Shown here one piece after another: positions 34,545 to 46,293 of a stretch of 64,000 nucleotides of DNA (position 1 is the stretch's first letter; each line of letters begins with the position of its first letter). Under the pieces are notes generated by a model. It searched no databases. It saw only the letters and a list, made by a program, of their open reading frames with translations, and was not told the origin of the DNA. The position numbers and the translations under genes were made by a program. The DNA is from Laetiporus sulphureus 93-53 (taxonomy: Eukaryota; Basidiomycota; Agaricomycetes; Polyporales; Laetiporaceae): the NCBI RefSeq assembly GCF_001632365.1, contig NW_024468541.1, positions 269,811 through 333,810 of the forward strand. The letters are read 5' to 3'.

Positions 34545-34893
34545 GTCCTAAGCAATCTGGCAGCTGACTGCGCAGCACGCTCTTACAACGTCCACGTAAT
34601 TACCAAGACTAGTGGGAGAGCGCCGTGATATTCAAGTTTCCGTAAGTACGCCCTGCTGACACTGCTGCATATTAACAACCGACCTGAATCAGGTGGCAAG
34701 CGTCAAGCACTCCCAGCGAGGTACAATCAGAGAATTGACATGCATGACAGCTTCGACTTGAAATTATCGGACATGTCATCAGCGCTCGCATTAGTCTCAT
34801 GGCTGTAGTGAATCAAAGTGAGCGAGCGGTAGCGATTGGCCACTTTCTTCGTTTCATTACGAAGCACAGAGGGCCGAAGAGCTTGAAGTAACC
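34545..34893 (-). repeat. protease-gene 3' flank repeat, copy 1, proximal part
   Basis: Begins directly after the stop codon of the protease pseudogene at 34,894 and is the reverse complement of 57,198-57,560 and 53,416-53,800. Shared blocks include GGTTACTTCAAGCT and GCTGATGACATGTCC. It ends abruptly at the right border of the Helitron-like insertion. Confidence 0.85.
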
Positions 34894-36420
34894 TTATACG
34901 GCGTCAATATGGAGTGCGTTGTCTTGCATGCGCTTCAGGAGGAAGCTGATGGGCGTGGCGTAGGTGACGTCCGCAGAAGGCGTGGCGCCAGCACCGCTGG
35001 TGAGAAGGCCGCCGATGCGTCCGAGGGCGTCGACGATGACAGAACCCGAGTCACCCTTGTCCGCGAAGGCGCCGGACTTGCAGTCTTGCGGGAGGATGGC
35101 CCACTCTTTAGAGATCTTGGCGTTGTCATTGTCGTAGTTACGGGCGTAGGAACAGATGTTGTTGGCATGGCCGACGGTCAGGCCGGTGGTGATACCGCGC
35201 TTGATCACCACAAGGCACGGTTCGTCGTTCTGATCGAGTGCGGTGGGATGACGCATCTCCTCGTCCGGAATGGTTCCCTTGAGCCTCAGAAGACGGTCGC
35301 CCGGATACTCGAAGGAAGGGGCATTCCGAGGATTGGGGTGCATCATACGAGCGAACTCGTAGACTGGGATGCGGGTACCGAGGTCGATGGCATTGCCGTC
35401 GAAATTGCTCGCGTCGACCTTGGAGGCGTCAATCTCGATGACGGCCCAGTCCTCGGTATAACCCTCGCCGCTGCTGTCGATGCCGACGTTGATGGGAGGA
35501 GAGAGGATGACGTGGCCCAGAACGCGGCTCTCCGGGGTGGCCCAGTGAGTCGAAACGTCCTTATAGAAGGTGTTGAGTTCTTCCATCGCCTTCTTCGCCT
35601 CGCCCAACTCGGCCTGGGCCTACTGACGCACCTTGTCTGCTACCTTGCCTCCAATCTCGGCCTTGATAGATTCGAGGTACTTGTTGAACGCCGCATCGCC
35701 GAAGAGCGTGACGTTATGACGGGGCTGGCTGTCATTCTTATGCTCAAAGTGCTTGTTTTCGTTTTTGTCGGGCGGGAAGATGACGTGGCGAGCAGTGACG
35801 AGGAGGAGCCTCTTCGTATTCACGCCCTCGGCAATGAAGAAGCCGCCGGTACCGTCAGCGCAAGGCGTAGACTGAGCACAGATGGGGAGACCGAGCGTAG
35901 TGGTAAGAGGTTCGCGGACGTCTACGGTGGAGTCGAAAGAGTAGGTGGACGTGGGGAACTTGGGAGCGGCCCAGCGGGTAACGACCGACTCGCGGATCTC
36001 TACGTCGACGTCGGTGATGCCGGATTCTACAAGAAGCTCACGGCACTTGGAGGCCACGACGACGCCGTCCTCGCCAGAGAGAGATGCAGGCAGCACGCCG
36101 ATCCAGAGGATGACAGGGGCGAAAGACTCTTCAACGTCCTTGATGCGGACGACGTCGATGCTAGTCCACTTGACCTTCATCGTGTCCAGAAGGTCGTGGA
36201 CCTTGAGAGCCAGGCCGTCCCCCCAGACCTCACAGAGTGGGTGATTGCCGACGGGGCCAAGCTCCTTGAGCTTGCGGTACGCCTCGGGGCCAGTGGGCTC
36301 CTTCCAGGGAGTGGTGCCAGTGCGAGCGACCAAGCGGGGGCCAGAGGGCAGGCCGGAGTAGTAGAACATGGCCTCCTTCTCGGACGGAGGGGATGGGAGC
36401 GTAGGAAGGTTGTCAGCCAT
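34894..36420 (-). pseudogene. trypsin-like serine protease gene, copy 1, single premature stop
   Basis: Apart from one in-frame TAG at 35620-35622 the frame is open for 508 codons. An N-terminal domain (FYYSGLPSGPRLVARTGTTP onward, about 190 residues) is conserved with the second copy. The protease part shows the likely catalytic triad: His in LLLVTARHVIFPP (about residue 225), Asp in EDWAVIEID and Ser in GDSGSVIVD near the C terminus. There is no signal peptide, so a cytosolic protein is expected. Compared with copy 2 it lacks about 15 codons just before the TAG. No plausible intron removes the stop. It could be a recent pseudogene, a read-through gene or an assembly error. Confidence 0.75.
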
Positions 36421-36627
36421 GGTGATTGCGATGCAGGTAGAGACGAAAGCAGAGGAGGTCACTGCAGGAGGGTTCAAGGGGATCACGTGATCGCTCCATT
36501 GGTAGCAAATAACTCTTTCGCGCCACAGTTCAAACTTCGTGAGCCCCCCTTACTATTGCAGTCATTGCACTAGTATCGATGCCAGACAACGCAAAACAAG
36601 AGATACCACTAACAGCTACATTCTAGT
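36421..36627. other. intergenic
   Basis: Short spacer between the protease pseudogene start and the 3' end of the arginyl-tRNA synthetase gene. Confidence 0.6.
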
Positions 36628-38995
36628 CTACATCCGCTCCAACGGCTTCAAAGTCAACAAGCGCATCGCCGCACCAAGCACGTCCCGCGTGCACAGGTAC
36701 ATCCACATGCGCGCCCGCGCCTTCGCCACGTCCGCCTCGCCCTTCACGACGACCGTCTCCCACGCGCTCGAAATCGCGTGGCTGAGGCGGAACGCGAACG
36801 TGACCACGCCGCTCGGCTCGTGCGTGCGCAGCGCGGTCTTCACCACGTCGGGGTACGACCCGAGCAGGAAGATGATCTCCCGCGTCGCCGGCTCCGTGAG
36901 CAGGCCGGTGTCGATCTGTGCGGGGGGCGGTAGGGGGAGGAGCTCGGGGTTTTTGCGGGAGATGGAGGAGATGCGGACGTGTGCGTATTGCAGGTACGGG
37001 CCGGTGTCGCCCTCGAAGGAGAGCATTCGATCCCAGTTGAATGTGTAGTTGTTGATTCTGCGGGATACGATTGGATTGAGTCACGCTTGGCTTCGTTGTG
37101 AGACCGAGACACTTACCGCTTCGCAGCCATGTCCTGGATCTTGACGCCCGTGATGCCAATCTCCTGCGCCACTGCCTCTGGGTCCTCGACGTTCTTGTAC
37201 TTCTCCTCGTTCTTCTTCATCTGCTCGTGCATCACCACGCCCGCCTCACGAATAATCTGGTCGAGGAAGACGACCGTCCCTCGCCGCGTGCTCATGCCCA
37301 GCACGAGCCCGTAGTTGACGTGCTGGAGGCGGTTCGCCCACTCGAAGCCCATCAGATCCAGCACCTTGAAGAACTGCGCGACGTGCAGATCCTGCTGCGA
37401 GGAGATGACGTAGATCATCTTATCGAACTTGTACTTCTCGTACCGCTCGATTGCACCGCCGATATCACGCGTGAGGTAGATCGACGTCCCATCTGTGCGA
37501 ATCACACGTCGACATCCTCATCGTCCCATGGAAAATGAGCGGAACGCACCTTTCTTCCGTAGCACCGCCTTCCCGAGCTTGTACTTCTCCAGGTTCACCC
37601 ACTTCGCGCCCTCTTCATCATCAATCAGGCCTTTCTCCCCGAGCACCTTGAGCGCCAAGGCCTGGCTCGCCTTCCCGACCATGCTCTCGCCGGTGTACAC
37701 GTCAAAGTGGACGTTCAGTCGCGCATACTCCTCCGCGTATTTGCGGACCGACAGCTCGCGCCATATCCGCCAGTCCGCGAGCGCCGTCTCGTCACCGTCC
37801 TCCATTCGCTTGAAGAACGCCGCTGCCTCAACCTTGACGTTTGGATCCTTTTCCGCGTCGGCGTTGATCTTGACGTAGACTTCAAAGAGATGCCGGATGG
37901 CGTCTTTTTCTAGCTCTTCTCGGGAGCCGTATTTGCCAAAGCCAACAGCGATCAGACCGAACTTAATAGGAACGAGTCAACGTCGAAGACGAGGTATGAC
38001 CTTACTGTCGGCTTTGACGCACCTGCGTTCCCCAGTCACCTAGGTAGTTCATAGAGACGACTTCCCATCCGCACGCCTTGTACAGATTCGCGAGGAAGGC
38101 ACCGATGATCGTGCTCCGCAAGTGTCCGACATGGAACTGCTTCGCGATGTTGGGAGAAGAATACTCGATAACGACGCGCTTGCCCGCTCCAGACGTGTTT
38201 GTGCCGTACTCTGGTTGGCCGGATGTCGTAGCATACGTGAGGGCATGCACTTGGTCTAGCACGAGTCGGTTAAGCGTGGACGTGCGGAGTGTGAAGTGTA
38301 GGAATGCCCTGTCGTAGACGACGTTTTCGATCCACTCGTTTGGTTGGAACTAGATGAGAATCATACTTTGTTAGTAAATCGAGTAATTGTAAAGAAATGG
38401 AAAGGGAAGAGGGAACGTTTTCAAAACTGAAACTCTAACCGATGTAATGCAGAACCCGCAAAACTACGGCATCATCTATCACGAACACGTTGCATGAGGA
38501 TCGAAAGGATTAAGATCTTGAAATAAAAAGTATCCAGGAATGCAAGGAGCATGAGCTCGTAAATGCTCCAGTACTTCTGCACTCGCACACAACAAGCACG
38601 ATCAACAAATCCTGCATTTGTGAACAATCCCAACTATTCTCCACCGGCTCGTGATCCTTCCCACTCAATGGCACTGCTAGTTCCCATCCACACTTACAGA
38701 CTCTACCCGACTCCCATCAACCGCAACGACAACTCACCTTATCCAAAACGCGCTTCGCAAGCTCGTCCACCTTCCCCGGCAACCTAAACCGCGGTATCGC
38801 AACCGTAAAATCCACCCCCTTCTTCCCATAATCCACCCCAGCATAAACCTGCTCGACCGTCAGCGGCGGCAGCGCACCCGCCACCAATTGCGCGATCGCC
38901 GCGCGGAACGCATCGAGCACGCAGCGTTCAGGATCCGTGCCCTCTATTCTAGGCAGGCTCGGTAGGTTGGCAGGCAGCGAGAACGGCGAGCTCAT
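36628..38995 (-). CDS. RRS1: arginyl-tRNA synthetase
   Basis: Class I synthetase that charges tRNA-Arg. Five exons (5' to 3'): 38738-38995, 38023-38349, 37550-37961, 37117-37492 and 36628-37057, giving 600 aa. The additional N-terminal domain begins [18 protein letters not shown]; the HIGH-type motif is in [19 protein letters not shown] (about residues 145-163), preceded by VVIEYSS; the KMSK-like region is replaced by [18 protein letters not shown] as usual for ArgRS; the DALR anticodon-binding domain starts near [16 protein letters not shown] and ends in [10 protein letters not shown]. The only in-frame ATG is at 38995, but the frame stays open upstream to a GTG at 39115, encoding 40 residues rich in Arg, Leu and Ser with no acidic residue. 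A non-AUG start could supply a mitochondrial isoform. Confidence 0.93.
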
Positions 38996-39590
38996 GGTAG
39001 ATAGTTTGCGAAGGGTGTGTGTCAAGGGGAGGTAGCGTGCGTGTGGTGGCCGGTATAGTACACGTAGACTTACAGAGGAGAAAAGTCGTAATCGGAGTGG
39101 ACAGAGCAGAGCCACGTTTTGCTATTAGATGCCTCGAGTCAGAGAGGTCTATTTGGGAGCAGTGCCGTCTATGATTTTTTTAGGTGTAAGGATTTCAAGC
39201 CGAGTCATGAGAAGACTCTAACAAGATTTCGACGCCACATGCACTTTCGACCGGATTTGGCAGGTGTGAAAGAACGGCTGAAAAGCCGCGTTGTCTCACG
39301 CTATTCGGTCCGCATTTTGCCCATGTTCTCTGGAACGTTGCGCGAGTATTCAAATATTCACCGATGACTGTTGACTATGTTTTTGCAATGTTGAATGCAT
39401 TGATCAGTCGACGATATTATATTCTCCGAGCAGACGAGGATATATCCACATATAATCTAATTGTGCAGATGCGCGCGAAATAATGTCACGGGTGCGAGAA
39501 ATAGCGTACAGACATAGAAACAAGACGGAGCAAAGGAGCAAAGAAAGTCCAAAGTAACTTTTTATTCCATATACGAAATCGGTTACCACT
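38996..39590. other. intergenic
   Basis: Promoter and possible non-AUG extension of the ArgRS gene (38,996-39,115), then spacer to the inositol oxygenase 3' end. Nothing else recognised. Confidence 0.6.
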
Positions 39591-41000
39591 TCACCACTCA
39601 ATGACCTCAGGGAAGAACTTTGCGATCAGCTCCTCATAATACGGCTTGAGCTTCACAGGGTCAACCGGGTCATCGCTCTTGCTGTAGAGATCATATGGAT
39701 TGAACGCCTTCACTGCAACAAGCGCGCGCTCGTCGTCCGCGTTCGTGAGGTGGGAATACGCGCCCTCGCGGTGCCACCTGCATTAATTGACGGTCGGCAT
39801 TTCACGGAACAGAAAGCAATTTCAAACCGAACGCACGGGTAGAAGCTGTGGTAACGTATCATATAGAGCGCGTCAACCGGGAGGCTGCTCTGGTTCTTCA
39901 GCACGTGGTACAGATACTGAATAGACACGGTCTGTCAGAGTCCAGGTTGCAAGCGTGAGAGCGCATAGACGCACCTCATCATGCCCCCAAGACAGCATGA
40001 CGTTTTCGAGCCCGCAATGCGGTGCGTACACGCCATACTCGGATGAGTAGATGGAGTCCTTGCTGTCGGGGTTCCCAGCGAACGTCTCGTGGTAGATGAT
40101 CTTGTCGGAATACTTGCATCCGACGACGAAGGTGTCCTGTGAAGTGCAATGTCAGCAAATGGCCAAATACATCCATGTATCGGAGGCGTACGCCGACGAC
40201 GTCCCATTGGCCTCTGTAATAGAAGGACTTCTCGTCAGTAAGGGGAATCACCGGATTGAAATACTTGAACATACTGCGCATCGAAGAAGAAGAGCAGCTT
40301 GCCCAGATCGTGCACTAGTCCTGCAGCCTATGCAGAATTTAGTAAATCCCCATACCATGAGTCCGGTGAGACACCTCACCTGCATCCATTCGGGCTTTCC
40401 ATCCCGCCGGATTGCCTCGGCAGTTTGCAGGAGATGCTCAATTTGTGTGACGCTCGTCTGCACGCATCGGAATTTTGTCAGGAGGAGTCAACTAACTGCG
40501 TCCTGCGAATACGACTGACGTCTGGGTCGGAGTCATCGACGAGCTTGTCGAGCGTCTCCATCGCCTCCCAGATGCCTGAGGGCAACAAACCATCAGCACA
40601 GCATGACAGATAACGTAAGGCGACTGTTTACCCATCCGTGCACGCACGGTTTTCTTGAAGTTCTGTCGGACCTGGATGTTGTATGCCACGGTCTGTTTTT
40701 CTACGGCAGTGTCAACGACCAGCAGAAGGGATTGGACGGGAGGACGCACCATGCTGCTCTCGGTAGAAATTCTTGACACGCTCGCAAGCCGCCTCGTACT
40801 GGCGGAAGGCGGACTTGTCCTTCTCTGTGTCGAACTTGGACGACTCATCCCAGGCCGCAGCGGCCTTGGCACCTTTGATCTTGTTCACTAGCAGAACAAA
40901 GGTCACTTCATGACTTACACCGAAAACGCTACACGATGGACACACCCTGATCAACAGCGTCCGAGACAGCATCGAAAGCGCGGGCGTCGACGACGTGCAT
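39591..41000 (-). CDS. MIOX: inositol oxygenase
   Basis: Myo-inositol oxygenase opens myo-inositol to D-glucuronate with a mixed-valent di-iron centre. Ten exons (5' to 3'): 40946-41000, 40750-40887, 40632-40700, 40520-40575, 40380-40457, 40275-40327, 40192-40213, 39975-40136, 39837-39916 and 39591-39777, which sum to 299 aa. Iron-ligand motifs are clear: [24 protein letters not shown] (HD motif), GQWDVVGDTFVVGC, SWGHDEYLYHVL and [19 protein letters not shown]. The C terminus is PEVIEW, with the aromatic ending typical of the family. One exon is only 22 nt. It is cytosolic, with no targeting signal. Confidence 0.93.
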
Positions 41001-44000
41001 GGTGGTGGCAAGTTGAGTAGAGGTGCCGAAAAGAGTCGTGCGGGGAAGTAGTGCGGATTCCGATCGAGGTGATCTTTATAAGTATAGCGAGCAGGCGAGG
41101 AAGACGCGAAGCAGCAATTCTGTATTGAGGGCCGCGGCGCGATCGGCAAGATTGAATTACCCAAGTAATATGCTTTGCGGGCCCGAGCTGTTGCCAGGAA
41201 GTTACGTCAGGTGCCGATGTGCCCCAGTGGTGCTGGTGGTGTTCTTCGCTGGAGCTGGTGGGAGCTGGGGAGTGTGGGAGGGACACGTCGGAGGCCTCTT
41301 ATAGCTGTCCATGGCTGTCAGGAATTAATATTTTCTGACTGGTGATGAGCGCGGTGGCTGTGGCGACAAGCAGCCCTCAGTGATAAGATCACGCGAACCC
41401 CCGCAAGGAATCCGGCCCGGGTGCCGCATTGACGGCCACCTTCTCTTCAGCCACAATGGTGGTCATGATGCCGACTTTCCAATTTCGCGGATTCAACAAC
41501 ATCTACAGAGACGTTCTTCGACGTGCAAGCTGACTGAAAGTGAGTGTCCGGTCCGAATTGCGAAGACAGGGTCGAAGACGGAAGGAAGAATATCCAGCAG
41601 CTACCGCAGTTCCTCTCTGCCATTTGGCAATTTTTGGGGTCATGCACCGTAATGACGAGTCCAGTCCCTGCCATCGTTCTGCATAAGTTGTCGATCTCAC
41701 AGAGATCGAGCTCGGTATTCCGGTCCGACTAGCGTTGTGGACTGCAGTACCTTGCTCTCGACCAGGCAACTGATGTGATTCTGGATCGCTCGGGGAAAGC
41801 TTCCCCGCACTGCGGGGTTAAAATCAGATCTATGAACATAAAGCCGGCTGCAAGCTAAGAAAGGCCCAATAATAGCGTTCGGCGATGTCATGGTTAGAAA
41901 GTCCCGCTGAGAAGCATTGCACTGATCAACGATATGTATCTGTAGGCTGCTTGCATATTTTCCGGGTTCCTAGAGAGGACGCACGTAAACATCCTCTCTC
42001 AGTCGAGATCTCCATATTGGCGGGCTTCAGTTATGCATGAGATAAGAGGACAAGCAGTATGTATGATATACAGTGTCACATGAATCTCGCGACACTTTTG
42101 GGGTAGCAGTGGGTCCGCATATTTTCGATATGCATCAGAAGGAGACGGCAAACGTGCACCATTAGAAGCGAGACAGTGACCTGTCGATCTCAGCTGAACG
42201 TGGCATCCAACAGCTCCACTCGGACCGAAGGGTGCGAGTAGCTATTGATCGTTGGGGCATCAGTGCTGAACAGACGTTGGTGTCGCGATCTCCCATGTGA
42301 GCGAAGTCTAGAAACTTGGAGGAGCCTGATGAAGCGGGCATGCATGGTCGCAACTCGGACCGAAGTTCCAGTCTGTCTTTTCGCGTTCCATGCTTCCTTC
42401 GCAAGCCGATATGTCAGGGTCACGTTGTGCTGGTCAGAGCCTCACCGTGAGCTGGTCTTGCTGCATCTAGCCTGCCGTTGAGTCCTTCTGGATTTTATCG
42501 GCGGAAGAACACGTCGGAAGCGACAACAGGCATGATATGTGTGGTCATGCAGCCCCACGGGGTACTACAACTCGAAGGCTCTTCTCTCCGCCGTTCTGGA
42601 TCGCTATCATGAGCTTGAGACAGACATGACCTGCTTCACGCACCATCTCAAGCACATTTAGCGGGTCGGAAGCGTTGAAACAGAAGAAACCGACGAGAAA
42701 TCTTCCGAGCTATCTCTCATGGGACGCGGAAGCTCTTAAAGTAGAGAGTCGCATGTCTTTGAAAAAGGACGACGTGATCATGGGCTAATTCGTCCTGTCA
42801 GTGAGAGATGGAACGATTACCCGGGTCATTGACACAATATTTCGTTGATTTCTGGAAAGCTGGACATGCAAGCTCACCGTAAGATAACATCTATTCAAAA
42901 TACTCTCATCTTGCTTCTACCCACTGTTACAAAGCAGTTGCTATGAATTCGCGACATCACATTCTTGGGCAAAAATACTGGGCCCCGAAAGAAAACACGC
43001 TAAGCTGCTCTGTACGGACATGATAAGACTTAACTACCCAACTCACCAACAAAGCAGCGCAGCACCATAGGTTGGACCGGCCTGACCACATCTTCAAGTT
43101 CGATGCTGCGGCAAACCATCTAAAGCGGCCCGAAGGCAGTCTAACTGTAGGTAAGCTGAAAAAATGAAGCAGAAGCACCACGAGTGATAGTGAAGTTAGT
43201 GAAGCTAGCATTCAGGCCCACCGACCCGCTAACGGCTGGACCAGACCTTCATTTTGAACGAACATCGCAGGTGGCAGCAGCAAGCCAGTGCGACGGCTAG
43301 CCGGACCGAGTTCACGCGTGCGCACGAGTCATGTGACTGCGCCTCTCACGCCCCGCCGGGATTGCCGCTCTTACACGGTTCCTTAGTCTCCCGTGGGCAG
43401 ACGAGACAATTCCTTCAAACCTCCGCGGGAACGCTCCGGATATCCTTGTCTGACGTCTGCTTTCTATTGGGGGGTCCGTGTTGGGAGGGCGGCAAAAATT
43501 GAAGTCCGACATCACGTGTGACTACACACAAAGCACTGGATGCGTCGCAACGCGTCTGAGGCGCGCTCGGATGCGCTTTGCTTCTTCGCATCTGTGCCCG
43601 CTTACGTTGTCAATCCCTTAGCTGTACATTCTACTATGTCATCTAGCAAATCTCCAATAGACTCTGATAGTCTACAATATGATTGTGTTTCCGAAGAAAG
43701 TTCACAAAAGTTGAAAAGTATCCTCTGAGCACATAGATTCCATGTGTGCAGTGTGAGCAAACAGTCAGCTACCAATAATCCTGTAGAACATTAATAAATG
43801 AAGATTGCGAGCACTCATCGAGAAAAGGCTCGCAACCATGACAATTTGAAGACGAAAACTTAGCACACTATCCTGGTAGATACCGACAGCGTGCGTATCA
43901 CAAAGGGATTGCGATGATTCTGCCCTGATCTGGATGGCAGTGGACGTGCGAAGTGGCGAAAGTATGCATGATGATGGGCCTTCATGCTCGTTTCTCTATG

Positions 44001-46293
44001 GAAAATTTTTGAAACCATCTGGATACGGAGCTGGGATACTGGCGCAATATTTCTGTCCTCTCGAGAGTGCGGGGGCAGAGTGAAGAGGTCAAACAGAAAG
44101 GAGCCGATTGTCCAACCACATTTCTGGATCTCACCGAGTATGATATCCATGTGCGCAGCCCTAGTTGAATCCATGGGTTGTCACAGAGGCTGAGTAGCTC
44201 CACCGCATGACAGACTAGCAGTGAGAACAGCGGCAGCAGCAGCAGACATGGCAGAAGAAGCAAGGGGGCTACACAATAAACGTAACTCTTGGAACGAACA
44301 TTACACGCGATTACAAAGTCCGAAAAGCCTATTCCTAATAGATTTGCATCTCCGCTCGAAAAACCCGACCTCTCGACAAGATCCCCGCGTCAAAAGGCAG
44401 ACTACGGTTCCTCTACTTCCAGCCTTTCGCAACGCGGCATTGATGTTCTTGGTCCAGAGAATTATTCTCGATCGCACACATGCAGAGCGGGTTCGAGTGC
44501 TTCATCGATCATTGCATCTGTACGCACTTCCTGTCTCTGTGGCCACCTGCGGCCAGTCGTCAGTGATGCGTTTTTTGAATTCTCACTAGAGGTTTCGAAC
44601 ACGTAGCAGACGTTTGACTGCTCCAGAAAGAGACTGTTGCAACTTGCCTCAATGAAGCGTTACTTGGAATGTGCAGGGTGACTTCCGGGTATCTTGCAAG
44701 ACGAAGAAGACAGAGGTCGCACAGAGACATTGTGGCGCAAATAGTGACATGCATTCGCGGCAACTACACACTGTCACACATGTCAGTCTTTCCGTCCTAA
44801 TCCTCAGCTGAACAATGCGTGTTGCCCTATGTCACAGAATCCTTCGGTATCGGATGAAATGAGTTGTCTATTGGCAGCGACGGATGCCAGGAAGCCCTCG
44901 CGCGTGCAAGCCTCAAGGCAGCTCACCGTATCTCTGTCAGAGAATCGACTCATGATCTCCACCACAAAGTGGTGAGGCGTCTGTAACTTTATGCATAGTG
45001 TATGCTGAACTCGGGCGCACGAGACGGACGTTAGCTCATATCGGACCACTTGGCTTCAAGTTTTGAGACTCTCGCTTGTACTTGACAAGCCATGTTCCTA
45101 GGGTATTCCTGCGCAAGAGGCTCCGATAACGTGGAACGAGGTGCGATTTGCCAGCGTAGCGCAGTTTGTACTTTTGGCAATTCACAAGCACATCCATGTC
45201 CGTCCTTTCACCGACTGACCACTCGTTCAATCAGGGTCCACTCATCAACTTGCACATACAACTTGAATTGTACGTCCTCGCCATCTTGATTTTCTTTTGC
45301 AACTATATCTATGCATTCATGTTTATCTATATCAGCAAATAAGTTGCTCACTCAGGTCGCAGTGTCGCAGTGGCCTAGCTCGCGTCTCAACCCACCGCCG
45401 CGTTTTTATACGAAATGCCACTGAAGTGCACGAGCTCGTGGGACATCTGCACTACATTGTCCTCTCTGGCCGCAGCTGATCTTCCCCAAGAAGGCTACAA
45501 GACCTCGGACTTGGGAAGGGCTCAAGAGCTATCTATTGATCTATCACTGTGCCATCTATCGAAGATTTCTGAGCATGTGCCGCCTGAACGAGCAAAGGAT
45601 TGTTGCAATTGACCGACCCATTGATCCGGTTCCTCGCATGCGCCAGCAGTCTCGTCGAGGATGCAGTCATCTCGTCTCAGATTCACGTTCCGTGTCTTCT
45701 TCTTAGCGTATCTTGCACGCGTTCGCCTGGGCTCGCCGCTCGACCATGCTTGCAGACAACATCGGCATCTCACTGCGTTCCTTCTCGCGTGTGGCCTCGT
45801 CCTCCTGCAATGCTACCTGCTCTATCGCGCTCGGCCGTCTCTAAGTCTCCCTGCAGCCATCCATGACTACCAGCTTACAACCGACGGACCATAGGCATAC
45901 TCCCACCGCCCCAGCTGTCAGTCGTACTCCTATAACTTCGTGGAAAGACATTGGGGACTGCCCGACAACGCCCGAAGCGATCCTGCGACAGGCTCAATTT
46001 TGCATAAAACATTATGTTATAACCGCAACAAGACGTGAAGTATGCACATACACCAGGCAGACACAAAAGAAAAAGACGGGTATTACGGGTATGTATCGTA
46101 CGAGGCATAAGGCTACACGGAGGTTGATGAGAGAGGCCAACAGAAACAGAGCTGAAAGGACAAAAGGCTAGTGCTACAAATGTCGAGACCTGACAGTTCA
46201 GGAAGGGATACAGCTGTATATAGATGCGAGCGCGAGGAACATGCGTACGTGAGTATGGATAATCCTTGATTGACGAGAACGTGAGTCATTAAT
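41001..46293. other. 5.3 kb gene-poor tract
   Basis: No recognisable gene. Frames such as 43,636-43,728 (a 30-codon frame starting MSSSKSPIDSDSLQ) and 44,289-44,606 (Ser-rich, 105 codons) are open but match nothing I know and lack neighbouring exons that splice convincingly. A short GC-rich hairpin (GGGGAAAGCTTCCCC, 41,793-41,807) is present. Confidence 0.5.

Noticed and set aside
34500..34550. tRNA-like GC-rich hairpin
   Set aside because: It lacks acceptor stem, anticodon arm and B-box consensus; better explained as an element terminus because it recurs at 50,757 and sits at an insertion border.
34909..36573. 554-codon open frame on the plus strand
   Set aside because: It is the antisense shadow of the GC-rich protease pseudogene; the minus strand carries the conserved protease motifs.
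39591..39610. Apparent one-base frameshift at the end of the inositol oxygenase gene
   Set aside because: On recounting the bases the reading frame is intact and ends in the expected PEVIEW.
43540..43728. Short Ser-rich frame that could be a small secreted peptide or pheromone-like gene
   Set aside because: No signal peptide, no C-terminal CaaX box, no related copy; not enough support.
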